A DNA stretch of 64,000 bases, from NCBI RefSeq assembly GCF_963583255.1, contig NC_084806.1, positions 14,550,317 through 14,614,316 on the forward strand. Direction: 5' to 3'. Position numbers and translations under genes: made by a program. The DNA is from Pyrus communis (lineage: Eukaryota; Streptophyta; Magnoliopsida; Rosales; Rosaceae). The notes under the pieces were generated by a model, which was not told the origin of the DNA, made no database searches, and was given only the letters and a program-made list of their open reading frames with translations. Shown in pieces: positions 47,726 through 58,333 of this stretch. The stretch's first letter is position 1; every line of letters begins with the position of its first letter.

Positions 47726-47765
47726 CACGTGGGAACAATTTCTCAGCCATATTCTTTGACACGTG
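47726..47765 (+). promoter_or_regulatory. paired G-boxes (ABRE-like) upstream of ERF
   Basis: CACGTG at 47726-47731 and 47760-47765, about 150 and 115 bp before the ERF start codon. The second is in GACACGTGGATA, an ABRE-type context bound by bZIP or bHLH factors. Function is inferred from the motif only. Confidence 0.55.
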
Positions 47766-47824
47766 GATAAAATGGGGTCCCCTGAGTTTCAAACAACGCA
47801 GCCTAATTGTGCTTTTTAACTTCA

Positions 47825-47831
47825 TATAAAT
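47825..47831 (+). promoter_or_regulatory. TATA box of the ERF gene
   Basis: TATAAAT 45 bp upstream of the ATG. This would give a short 5' UTR of roughly 15-20 bases, which is plausible but unconfirmed. Confidence 0.5.
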
Positions 47832-47875
47832 GCTAATTCCACAATCCTTAGTTTGGCCATGCAAACTGCATACAT

Positions 47876-48295
47876 ATGGACTCCAAAGCGAAGGACATGG
47901 AAGAGAAGGATGCCGGGGAAGTTCGATACCGGGGTGTGCGGAAGCGGCCATGGGGCAAGTACGCAGCGGAGATTCGCGACTCAAATAGGCACGGCGCGCG
48001 TGTTTGGCTTGGGACTTTTAACACAGCTGAAGAGGCAGCTAGAGCTTATGATAGAGCGGCTTATGCTATGAGGGGTGGCTTAGCCATTTTGAACTTTCCT
48101 AATGAGTACCCTTCGGCAAGTGGTGGCTCTTCATCTTCATCGGCATCGGCTAATTTTTCATCTTCGTCGTCATCAATGCCTATGCAGGGGCGAGCTTGTG
48201 GTGGGCAAGATGAAGTTCTTGAGTTAGAGTACTTGGATGATAAGTTGCTAGAGGAGCTGCTGGATTGTGATCATCAAAAGAAGAACAAGAAATAG
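47876..48295 (+). CDS. AP2/ERF transcription factor, ERF095-098 type (group IX)
   Basis: Intronless, 139 residues from [20 protein letters not shown]. The single AP2 domain spans about 18-75 ([49 protein letters not shown]), with the WLG and RAYD elements intact, so GCC-box binding is expected. A serine-rich linker (about 80-100) leads to an acidic motif [18 protein letters not shown] at 113-130, characteristic of the small ERF095-098 proteins and likely an activation segment. These nuclear factors act in ethylene/jasmonate, salt and pathogen responses. Length matches the family (about 130-140). Two G-boxes and a TATA box lie upstream. Intact and probably functional; ERF096 is the suggested counterpart because of gene order. 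Confidence 0.94.
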   Translation: MDSKAKDMEEKDAGEVRYRGVRKRPWGKYAAEIRDSNRHGARVWLGTFNTAEEAARAYDRAAYAMRGGLAILNFPNEYPSASGGSSSSSASANFSSSSSSMPMQGRACGGQDEVLELEYLDDKLLEELLDCDHQKKNKK

Positions 48296-48887
48296 TGAGA
48301 TTAAGAAGCATCTCTTCTTTGGCTTAATAAGAAGTTATACCCACATCAATCTCAATGATGCTTCTTATCTTTTTGGTCGATATAAGTAGATTCTGATCAT
48401 CACCTTTTTCATGCATTTAGTTGTCAATGAAGAATCTAAAAAAAGTGTAGTGTGGTAAGCTTGCTTTTCAAGATATGGTGATTTTCCTTCTACGTACGAA
48501 AGTATATCATCTACTTCCGGCTAGGGCCTGTTGTAATTGGATCTCTTGTATATAAATAAATTTGCCTCGTTTTGTCAATGTTCTTGCACGACATAAATTT
48601 ATACTGACATGACTAGTAATTAGCACGAATAATATGTACATACAAAAGTCAGTGAACAACCTAATCTGCTCCTTAATTTGCCTCATTTAATCGCAGACCC
48701 AAGCTAAGCAAGACATGAAAAAAGTACGCTGATGTACTTGTAGGTAAACAAGGTAATCTGCTCCCTTCAAACGTGTGATTAATTAGAACTTTTATTTCGG
48801 ACATTTGATAATGTACATTAGTTAAATGTATCTCTAGGTATGGAACTCAGATCTTCCTGTTAGCAGTTGCACTAGTATATGCAAGTT
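48296..48887. other. 3' flank of the ERF gene
   Basis: Likely contains the ERF 3' UTR; AATAAA-like signals occur near 48556 (ATAAATAAATTT). No other gene. Confidence 0.5.
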
Positions 48888-48892
48888 ATAAT

Positions 48893-49522
48893 TGTGGATG
48901 CAAATTTCTTTCTCCTTGATCTTAGACAAAATTGCACCTACAAAACAATTAACACCTTTGGTCAAGGCCAAGTGCCTCACACGCCCACGATGAATGGAGG
49001 GGAGGGGGGGGGCTTTGGCCGAAGAACCTACAATGCCAAAGTTAGAATTTAGAGAGAAAGTGTTTGAGAATTATAGAGAATCTTAGCAAGAGAATTGGAA
49101 GTCCTTTTTGGGAGAGAATGGTGTGCTATATATAGGGATATGGCCGGCCCTATTAGGAGAATAGGGATTGGCCATTTAGGTATTTTTTGGGTGTAAATTG
49201 TGGTTATTTAGCCATTAATAGATTAATTAGGTAATAAATCTATTAATTGACTAATTAACATATTTTGAAAGAAATTATTTGGGGAGTTATGGAATGATTA
49301 AGATAATTAGCTAATAGATTAGCTAAAAAAGGGAAAATGAGGTAAAAAAATATATGGAATGAGATAGGTTTTGAATCGTTACCTACCTTGGGCACTTTTG
49401 ACTTAGTTGAGGGATAATTGCCCGCTGCTCGCGCGTAGGAATCCCGGTATGCCTCAAGGGTATTTTTGTCCTCTTTTATCCAAAAATCCACATGTCGCTT
49501 TGTGATTATTTTTGGCTCCACA
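48893..49522 (-). repeat. LTR of the Tat-like element (3' LTR in element orientation)
   Basis: 630 bp, TGTGGATGCAAATTTCTTTC to TTTTTGGCTCCACA. Includes a G-rich tract near 48998-49012. Confidence 0.92.
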
Positions 49523-49545
49523 AATGCCCCCACACTTGTTGGGCT
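49523..49545 (-). other. polypurine tract of the Tat-like element
   Basis: On the minus strand CAAGTGTGGGGGCATT abuts the LTR start, the expected position for plus-strand priming. Confidence 0.55.
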
Positions 49546-50279
49546 GCTCGTAGAAAAAGGGGAACAGGTGTAGAGATTTTATTGCTTTAGGAAACTTAGG
49601 ACTGCTTCCTATTTTGATGTAGATTCCCTCTTCAATAAGAAATTAGATCCTTCTAGGAAAGGGGAATAAATTTCTCTCAAAGCCTATTTAAGTCCACCTT
49701 AAGTGGGTTATTAAATCAACTTTGGAAATCAATTTATTTTACCCTGCAAGAGAGAGAGAGCTAGAGGATATTTGTTCCCCATTCCCTAGCAATCTTCTAC
49801 ATTTGCCTGTGTAAGGGACCGTCTTTCACTGCTTTCTTCATCTTCTCCACGCCACACCGACGTAAGAAAAATTTAATTTTTCTTGTCTTCTTCTTGGATA
49901 GTGCGGCCATGGGGCAACCGTCAACGTGGTGCAGCAAATCGGCTGGCAGGGGCCAAAAGTCGACTCGGCATAGACCGATGAGGTGTTATGGTAGGGACCA
50001 TTGCTTGGCTTAGCTAAAGCCAAAGGCAGCTTATGAGGTTGGGGCCGCGGATTAAGGCGCTAGGGCGCAATGCTAGGCGAGTCGCATGGTTCATGTCTTC
50101 TGGCTTTTTGGACTTGATGGGGGCCAGGCCGACGATTGAGAGAGATGAGGAGGTCGAGGGCCTTATGAGCTGCTGGAATGCTAGGCATGCAGGTCTCATG
50201 CCTACTGGTCTAAGAGAAAAAATGAGGAAAAAGATAGTATGGGTTGAGTTCCCCTGCTGAGTACCTTGAATAGCGTTGA

Positions 50280-51481
50280 CTACTTAGTTCTCTTCGCCGG
50301 GAGCCTTTGGCTCGTCTGATTGCTATCGTGGAGCCTACTGTGAATGAAGGTGGAAATAAGAGATATTCCCCGTCTGCTCAAGAGATGCTAGTTAAGAAAA
50401 AACCAAAGACTTCCTCCGCTGCTCGTGATGGTCCACCTGCTATCGAAAAGCTTGTGATTGACATGACTTATTCCAATAGGAAGGAAAATGAGGCTGCTAG
50501 ATCTGAGCATGTGGCGCTTGCTATGTCGAGAATGGTTAATTCGATTGTTCATAGTATTGCTCAATGTAAAGGTCTTGTCATGCCCCTAGTCCCGAAGTCT
50601 GTGCCAAGATGTTCGTTGGGAGCTAAGTGTGGTTCTCATTCGGAAAGGCTTACTATTATGAAGAGCGATAAGATGGACTATGTTGCTAAAGTGGTGCTAA
50701 GGTCCACTCCCTCTACTACTGAGACTGATTCGCCTGCTGGGAAAGAGGAGACTGCTCACGTGGGCAGCTGTGAGAAATCCACTAAGCCTGCTTCTAGGGA
50801 GGTTGTCGAGATTTGCGTGCTCTTAAAACTAGATCTGCTTGAAGACATGGACACTTGTGCCAAGTTTGTTGATGGCATTAGAAAGGTTTGTTTGCCCAAG
50901 TTCCTTTGTGAAGCATACAACCCAATATAGAATGATTGCTTTACTTGCTATGATGCATATATAGCAAGGCTGCCAAGAAGGTGGTGAAGACTATGCCAGC
51001 TGAAGCTTATTCCTCATCCGAGGAGATCAAGAGGTTGCACTCTATGCTCATTGCTTTGAAGGGGTCTAATATTTCTGCCCTCACTTCTCTGCAGCTTGAG
51101 ACCGCTTGCCAAGAGATTGTTGTCTTGAAAACTAGGCTTGACGTGATCCAAGTTAAGTATGAAAGTGCAGAAGAGGAGATTGGATGTTACATACCTCAGA
51201 TTCAAGATCTTGAGTTTGCAGTTTCTGAGCTTCATTTTGCTGCTTATGCAAAGGATGAAGAGTTGATTGCTGCTTATAATCAAGTGATCTACTTCAAGAG
51301 AATCGTCGATAGGCTTGAACCCCAAGTGTTGGAACTTCAAGGTGTATTGAAGATCAACAAAAGTTTAAAGAATGAAGTGGATGAGTTGCAGCGCGACTGT
51401 GTTGGTCTGCTCGAGGAGAATGAGCAGCTAAAGGGTGAGAAGGATGGGCTCAAGGTTTCGAGACCTTCTCTATTTCTCTAG
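50280..51481 (+). pseudogene. antisense ORF of the Tat-like element, coiled-coil protein, broken
   Basis: The frame opens near 50280 without an ATG and runs to a stop at 50928 (PLARLIAIVEPTVNEGGNKR, AALAM-type middle, KFVDGIRKVCLPKFLCEAYN). After a shift near 50960 it continues as AAKKVVKTMPAEAYSSSEEI to a stop at 51479. The second part (about 160 residues) has heptad-like leucine/glutamate patterning (LQLETACQEIVVLKTRLDVI, NEVDELQRDCVGLLEENEQL), so a coiled coil is likely. It runs opposite to gag-pol. Function of such Tat antisense ORFs is not established. It could instead be a captured host fragment; I do not recognise a host family. Confidence 0.6.
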
Positions 51482-51793
51482 AAGACTTTCTTGCTTTTAC
51501 TTTTGAGGCTTCCATTGGTGAAGTAGTTAAAGAAGTTAGTGCCCAGGCTAGGGCAGCCGGGGGTGAAGCGCTGGATGATGCCACTGCTAAGAGCGTCACT
51601 GCTGCTGAAGGTGTGGTGACAGAGTAGTCGTGGGATGTCCAAGCTACTGAAGTGTAGTCTTCTAGGTAGCCTTTAGGATTTTCTTTGTTTTTCCTTGTAG
51701 CTCTTGTTTTTCTTGAACTCCTTTGGCCTTTTCAAGTTATTTATAAACATCCTTCCTTCGCTTTCTTCATCTTCGCTTTTTTTGTTCATACCT

Positions 51794-53739
51794 TGATAGG
51801 AGCATATTTATGCTACTTAGTTATGTTGTTTTCTTGCATTTAGTTAGTTAATTACTACTTATTATAGTCTTTTAAGCTAGTTTCGTATGTTTTTAGGTCC
51901 TAATGGCAAAAGGAGCAAGAAAGTGCATTTTGGAGCTAATTGGAGCAATTTTGTGCATGGATTGAATAGCTTAACTATGGAGCAAGTTGGATGGACGAAA
52001 TTGAAGTCAAGAGAGGCTAGGAAAGGCTACAAATCTGAAAAAAGAAGTTCAAATGCAAAGAAGATAAGGAAATAGCAAGAAATAAGGAACCTTATCCAAC
52101 CTTATCTTACCTTATCTTATCCAACCTTACCCTATCCTATCTTATCTTATCCAAATCAGTTTGTGCCATAATTCTAGCTATTTAAAAGGGATTAGATGCA
52201 TATTTAAACACATAAAACAGATTCTAGAAGCCTAATCCCGTATGTGTTGCATATATGACATTCCTTGGAAGTTTAGGAGTTGTAATTCATATCCTACACC
52301 TATGCCATGTGTTCTTGTCTATTTAGGTCTAGAAATCTGCCCTTTATCCCTTCTAGAAGTCTAATTTCTGCCACAAAATACCTAGTTTCTAGAAGCCCTT
52401 AATTTCTAGCCAAAATTCCCTATCCCTTTCCCTTTTGGTTTCTGCTAAGATTTAACCCTTCTCCCATGGGATTGTGCAATCCTTTTACTTCACTAATTGT
52501 GCATAATTAGCCTATAAATATAGCCATATGCCGCACCATTCAAATAATCCATTCACTCATTCATTTATTCATACTTTCTGCCATCAAACACCACAATTCA
52601 CCCTACACCACCCTAGTGCTGCAAGCAAGGAAGGAATGAGAAGAAGACTTGTGCAATTTGCCATCCAAGGGAGTGCCGTGCTTGCCATTGGAGTGTGGAG
52701 AGTTTCTATGTATTCTATCCTTAGTCTTAGTTCAATGTTTAAATTTAATTATCTTTGTTTTGCGAACATGTGGAACTAATTTCTTTTTAGTTAGAGGTGA
52801 ATTCGAAGCCATGATTATATGTTTTATATGAATTGATTACATCCAGTTATTGTTTCTTAAGGCATGAATGTGATTTGCTTATCTAAGTTATTAAAACTTG
52901 TTTATGTGTGTTGGTTGAGGGTCAACACTTAATTTGCATGCATGAATTTGATGCTAGAGTATAAGGGAGTTTCACGTAGTAGTTATTCACTTATATTCAC
53001 AAGTAGTGGAGGTTGCTAGTCACAATCATGTTAAGTAAATCCTTGGCATAAGTCTCATGCGTTTCATGGTGATGAATGCCTTGTCAATGCTTATGATTTT
53101 CATAGAACTTAATGACTTTTGACATGTATCTCTATTATGCGTTTCATATAGGGAACTTGAGAAAGATAATTTGGTTGTGATGCGTATTCCATCTAATTCA
53201 ATGAAATAAGGAAAATCTGATGGTTAGTTGTGCGATGCAACTAACTTAGGGCGTTGTCATTCATAGTCTAAAGGAATAATAACTGGAAATTGGTTTATAT
53301 GCATATGTCATGTGTGGAGAAGGACCCTCTAACTAGCATTTCACCCATTTAATTCACCCAAATTCGTTTTTACAAAGTGTTTTCTACAAAGTTTTTGTTT
53401 TAAGTTTTAAATTCGTCAAAAACAATCCCCTTTTCATTTAGTCTTGTTATTTGAGTCAAAATCTGTTTTCTTTGAGTTTTTTGAGTCAAGTTAAGTCCTA
53501 TTTTCGTCCAAATCACTTGTTAGGTCTAGAATTGAGTCTTTTTCATTGTTTTTTTTGTTGTTTTAAGTGTTTAAAGTTAGTTTTGAGTCTATAGAGTCTA
53601 GTTTAGTGTTTTTGAGTCTTATTTGTATTGATTAGCATCCCTAGTTAATCTCCGGTCTAGAACGATCCCTACTTACATATCTATTATAATTGTCACAAAT
53701 AGGGTTTAATTTGAGTGTGTCAAGTTAATTTTCACATCA
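51794..53739 (+). mobile_element. solo LTR nested in the Tat-like element (Athila-like?)
   Basis: 1946 bp, TGATAGGAGCATATTTATGC to GTTAATTTTCACATCA. Flanks TACCT (51789-51793) and TGCCC (53740-53744) agree at three of five positions, both mismatches being transitions. The left part resembles a transcript leader (TTTTAGGTCCTAATGGCAAA); a TATA-like CTATAAATATAGCC is at 52513-52526. A (CTTAT/CCAAC)n microsatellite lies at 52086-52155. No coding domain. The Athila assignment is from recalled LTR style only. Confidence 0.6.
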
Positions 53740-55099
53740 TGCCCTAACCTTTAGACTTTATAGACCAGTGGCAGGCGTACTATTTTTCTATAAACAGACA
53801 GGCCCGCGTAGTCTATGCAACCATAGGTGTTCGTATAGAACTTTGCAAAGTTGTTAGCCATAGGGTTGGTAGCCGGATGCCTTACTTACAGAAGCAGACA
53901 AATTCGCGTAACCACTAGGCTGTTAACCCTGGCTTTTTCCAATTCCGTAGCTTGCGTAGCAAGTATCACAACACTTTAGGACTTGGTGTAAGTTGTTACG
54001 CACTTGGCAGAGGTGAAGCTTATCGACTACGTAGCATGTCGGCAATGGATAAAGCTTCGTATATGTATGCTAGCTTGTTTAACCTTTCACAAGAATGTGC
54101 AGTTGTATAAGTCTAGCATGGCTTTACTACTCAAAGGGCAAGCCATAGGCAGTCTTCTGGAAATCATAGGCTACCTTAGTACACTCGGTAGTAGCTTTAG
54201 GGTTCCAGGGTAGTCGTCCATCGGATGTACTGCGTAATGTGCCCCCTTCGTCTTTAGGGCCCGATTCCCCATGGATTAGGCCAAGAGACCCAAAATCCTT
54301 CAGTTAGCTAAGCCTTGAAAAAGACCATTGTGGCTACTTCTAGGAATCCTGACGCAAGCCATCATGCATCTTGTTATACTAGGGCAGCTAAGCTCATCCA
54401 CGCCTGGATATTCGGAGTGTAGAGTTTTATCCTCCTGTCTTGGAGAGCTAACCATGTGGGTGTCGATGAATTGGTTTACCCTATCGCACTGGAGAGCATG
54501 GTTGGTCCCTCGGGGGGGGGGGGGGGCGCAATTCCTGCGATGAGTCCCAAAGAAGGGCGCGGTCTTCTTTTGAAGTACAGAAGTGACCAGTTGTTATAAG
54601 CATGCAACCGAGCCAAGTTGTGATTACTTCTGAATTCCTCATTGAAAAACGAGTGAAACGAATGAGAACTTAGCTTTAAGGTAGGAACTACATAACAAAT
54701 GGATAGTCTTCGGCTTGTGAGGTGGTCCCCGTCGTGCTGCTTGAGTCTTCGGGCTTTGATGTAGTGGAAGGTCACACATGGTACTTCCTCAGATTGTAGG
54801 CGCTCCACTGCTTTTCAATCTTTTTGTCATTTCATGGTGGTGAAGGTGTAATTACTATTGCCGCCTACTTTGCTGATCTTATAAGGACTTTCCTAGATGG
54901 GATTAATCTTTTTGGAGCCTTTTCTATGGGCAATGCTGAAAGCTTTTCTTAGGATTAGATCTTCGGGCTGGAATTGCAGAATCTTGGCCCTTTTGTTGTA
55001 GCTAAAGAGGAGCTGCTACTGGTAGGCTGCAATGCGGGTGATGGTCTGTTCGCACTTCTCCTTTGCCAGATCTAAGCTTGTTGCCATCTCCTTACTATT
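53740..55099 (-). other. Tat-like element, region between integrase and antisense ORF
   Basis: The minus-strand frame 54476-54808 (RLQSEEVPCVTFHYIKARRL) looks like untranslated or C-terminal sequence without a known domain. A 14-base G run is at 54513-54526. 53740-54470 contains plus-strand frames without similarity. Confidence 0.4.
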
Positions 55100-55756
55100 C
55101 TATTCAATGCTTGGTAGTAGAGCGGTTATACTTAACTTGATGACATTGGGATAAATGATTACTTCTAAGCCAAATGCCAAAGAGAAAGGAGTCTCACCGG
55201 TTGCTCGTCTTTTGGTGGTGCGTTAGGCCCATAGATATTCGGGGAGTTCGTTTGGCCATTTTCCCTTCTTGTTGGTGAGGGATTTCTTAACGTAGTTGAG
55301 GATCATCTTGTTAGATGCTTCAGCGCGCCTATTACCTTGAGGATATCTCGACGTGGGCATGTACAGCTTGATGCCATACTTTTGGAAGAGCTTCGCCATA
55401 CCTTTGCCCACGAATTACGGGCCGTTGTCAGTGATGATGGACTGTGGGATGCCAAATCGGCAAATGATGTTCCTTCATATGAAGTGCTCTATGTCCATTT
55501 GAGTCTTGGGCTCTGCTTCTACTCATTTAGTGAAGTAGTCGGTTGCCATAATCATCATGCCTCTGCCTCCAGTAGCAGGCGACATAAGTCCTACCAGGTC
55601 GATTGCCCACTGCATGAATGACCAAGGACTCGTATGCGAGTGTAGCTCGCTGGTAGGCAGTGCTGGTATCGGCTTGTAGCGCTGGCAGCAGTCGCACTTT
55701 TGTACTAACTTCTTAGCATCTTGGTGCATGGTAGGGAGTTGTGGAGCTGGGGCCAT
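55100..55756 (-). pseudogene. Tat-like integrase, degraded
   Basis: The zinc-binding end reads MHQDAKKLVQKCDCCQRYKP, followed by SPWSFMQWAIDLVGLMSPAT, which contains the first catalytic Asp, and MIMATDYFTK. After breaks the core resumes at 55411 with LFQKYGIKLYMPTSRYPQGN and RRAEASNKMILNYVKKSLTN then KWPNELPEYLWA, with the catalytic Glu in AEAS. Typical of Tat/Athila integrases. A stop near 55395 (NNPSI-type region) and frame changes inactivate it. Confidence 0.85.
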
Positions 55757-56335
55757 GTTACACGTAGCAGGAAATGCTCAACTGCCGTTATTGGACCATT
55801 CTAGAGCTAAATTATGGAGCAAGGGTCGGCTAGGGCTGTGTGAAGCACAACATGAGGTAGTACTCAACTGCCAGTACATGTTGTTCCTATGTAGAATCTT
55901 TTGGGGTGACGTGGACAAAATTTGCTTCCGAGTATGTTCTTCCAGTGTTCGTCTGCCCTTGGCGTGTCTTTTGGGCCGAGTTGTTGCATTCGTCAGAAAA
56001 CTTTGCATCCGCCAGGGTCTACGCCTTTATCGTCGCGCGTTTGGATTGGGCAGAATATTGCATCATGAGGATGACTGCGTGCGTTTGAAGGTAAAACTTA
56101 AGCTTTCGGGTTGCAACAACTATCGCCAAAGTTAGCTTTTGAATTTTTGATAGCATCGAGGAAAGCTTTTGAATTGTGGAATACAAGTAGTCGGGCCCCC
56201 ATCTCTTCTCGTATGATGGTAGAGCTTATTGCTGCTTCAGATACTGTCAAACATGTGAATCAGTCCTCCTTTGCTTCCGGTTTGGATAATAGGGAGGTGA
56301 TGTTAGGTACTTCTTCAAGTCTTTGAATGTGCATT
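55757..56335 (-). pseudogene. Tat-like RT end and RNase H, degraded
   Basis: Starts in frame with gag as CTFKDLKKYLTSPP, the RT/RNase H connection segment, then in a shifted frame SLLSKPEAKED and LTVSEAAISSTIIREEMGAR with LVFHNSKAFLDA, followed by LTLAIVVATRKLKFYLQTHA. These match the Tat RNase H domain. The catalytic core of RT (YxDD) is absent from the element. Confidence 0.75.
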
Positions 56336-56915
56336 GGCGTGACTCGTCCCAAAGTGCATTCTTCTTTGCCAGAGCGAAAAAGTCTGCTAAAGTTAGATAT
56401 TCTTTCATGATCAATTCTCCGAATAATAGTTAGTCTACTGGAAGTCCTTTCTGGAAGACTGATTTAGCTATCAAGTCGTTGCATCCGACTATCCTTACCT
56501 TCTCTGTTTTGAACCTCTTCACATAGTCACGAAGCGACTCTTTTGGGTTCTTCTTGATGTTGAACAAGTGGTCTGACTTCTTCTTAATCGAGTGATAGGA
56601 TGAATATTCTTTGATGAAAACCAAAGAAAGTTTGTCAAAACTCCAGATAGATTGTGGTGGCAGGGTGTAGAACCAATCTTGCTCCTCGCTTTGTACAGTG
56701 GTGGCGAATATCTTGCACATAAGATAGTCGTTGTTTTGATAGAGGAGCATTGCGCTTTGGTAGTGCTTTAGGTGTCTTTTCGGGTCTTTATCCCCTTTGA
56801 AAGATATGAAATGTAGCATGCTGAACTCACGTGGAGGCTCTGCCTGCTCGATCTCATCTGCGAAGGATAACCTGCTTATGTTGGTCATATCCCGTCGTAG
56901 AGCCTCGTCGGCCAC
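56336..56915 (-). pseudogene. Tat-like gag, central domain
   Basis: 161 codons open from MADEALRRDMTNISRLSFAD through the retrotransposon gag domain: FISFKGDKDPKRHLKHYQSA, WFYTLPPQSIWSFDKLSLVF, HLFNIKKNPKESLRDYVKRF. After GLPVD there is a stop (56430-56432), then LIMKEYLTLADFFALAKKNA and LWDESRQ before the deletion junction at about 56335. Structural capsid-like protein in an intact element. Confidence 0.88.
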
Positions 56916-58171
56916 TTCGTTGCGTTGGAAATCATGTGATCGCTTGTTTAAGAGCTTCTCTACTTCTTCCTAAATTTGCCTTTGTTGGTGTTGCGGAGCT
57001 CTCGATTGCCCCCAATCTTGACCTTCTGGTCTAGGCTGCTCTTCTAAGTGCTCTACTCGTCTATGTCGCGGCACTAATGCATGTGGTGGATTCCTAGCAG
57101 GCGAGGGATTTTGCAAGTTGTTGGTTGAACTTGAGCTGGATTGAGTGACTGTTTCTTTTCGCCCGTCATGCTGCCTACTCCGATGTGATATGGATGATGC
57201 TCCTTGCAGACCTAACCACTAATGAACACTTCGCTTAGAAGGCTGCTCATGTTGAGTATCGGAGTGTGGCCCCAACCGTGAGTGTATGTTCGTCCGTATG
57301 CCTAGTTGAGAGTACACGTTGCTCCATGCGTTAAGACAGGAGTATACGCTATCTCAAGGGCCCAATCAGGAGTATACTCTGCCCAAACGCTAGGTTCGTG
57401 GCTGGTCAAGTGGCTGCTTGTCGGAACGCTGCTGGAAAGGTTCTTCGTCTGCCCTTGTCCATCTTCGGGACACCTCGTTTGGAACAAGTTGCATCTTGAT
57501 GCGCTATAAGAGCTGGTTCACCAAGGTCGTCTGCTGTGCTAGGGTGCTCATCAACTCTATGACTTCTCGAGACAAGTGTTGTTCACCATTTGGATTGGAA
57601 GAGCTTGGACGGAATGTTTCTACTTGAGCAGTGGAAGTGTGGTAGACTCAGGGTGCAAGATTTAAGCTGGGAAATGTCAAATCCGCAGAAAAATATAGTG
57701 AAAATGCTCCTGGTTTGATCAGTTGAGATGGTTAAACTAGTCTTGGACCGATTTGGGCTGTTTGGAAAGCCACGGGAGCAGATTGGCTGCGGTAGCAGGC
57801 TGGGCCACGGGAATAGGATGGGCCACGAGAGCAGGCTGCTCGGTGTGTGTTACATGTGGGTGCGAGGCTTGGGCTCGGCTTGGCAACGCATTGGGCTTAC
57901 GTTGGGCTTGGAGTGACATGGCTTGGGTCATGGCCTTGGTGCCATGAGCTTTGGATGGCACGACTTGGGCTTGCTCTGGTGGCATGGCTCGGGCCGTGGT
58001 AGTGGTGCCATTGACCTCGCCGCGGGTCGCCACCGTGGTGGTTCCCATGGTGGAACCTTGTGGTGGTGGTGCCACTCCCCCTAGGATCACATTTAGTCTC
58101 GTGGATCACTGCGGTCCCATTTCTTGAATATTGGAATTTTCACTCATGGAGTTTTCTAAATTTCTAGCCAT
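56916..58171 (-). pseudogene. Tat-like gag N-terminal region, degraded
   Basis: The ATG at 58171-58169 opens MARNLENSMSENSNIQEMGP and meets TGA at 58108-58106. 57737-58090 continues as a low-complexity Gly/Thr/Ala/Pro/Gln-rich segment (GGVAPPPQGSTMGTTTVATR). 56916-57700 has further frame breaks. Such proline/glutamine-rich N-termini are usual in Tat gag. Confidence 0.65.
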
Positions 58172-58333
58172 TGTATTTCTCTTTTTTGTTTTATCAAAGA
58201 ATCTTTGCAAATAAAAAATTCTAATAATAAGAACATACGAAAAATACAAGTGGACTAGAAAATAGAGAAAAAACATTTTTATGCGAGAGTCTTCTACGAG
58301 TGTGAATTTCAACTCTCAATGAAAGCACCAATT

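Noticed and set aside
54328..57509. Plus-strand frames of 60-135 codons across the Tat region
   Set aside because: Antisense shadows of the minus-strand gag, RNase H and integrase.
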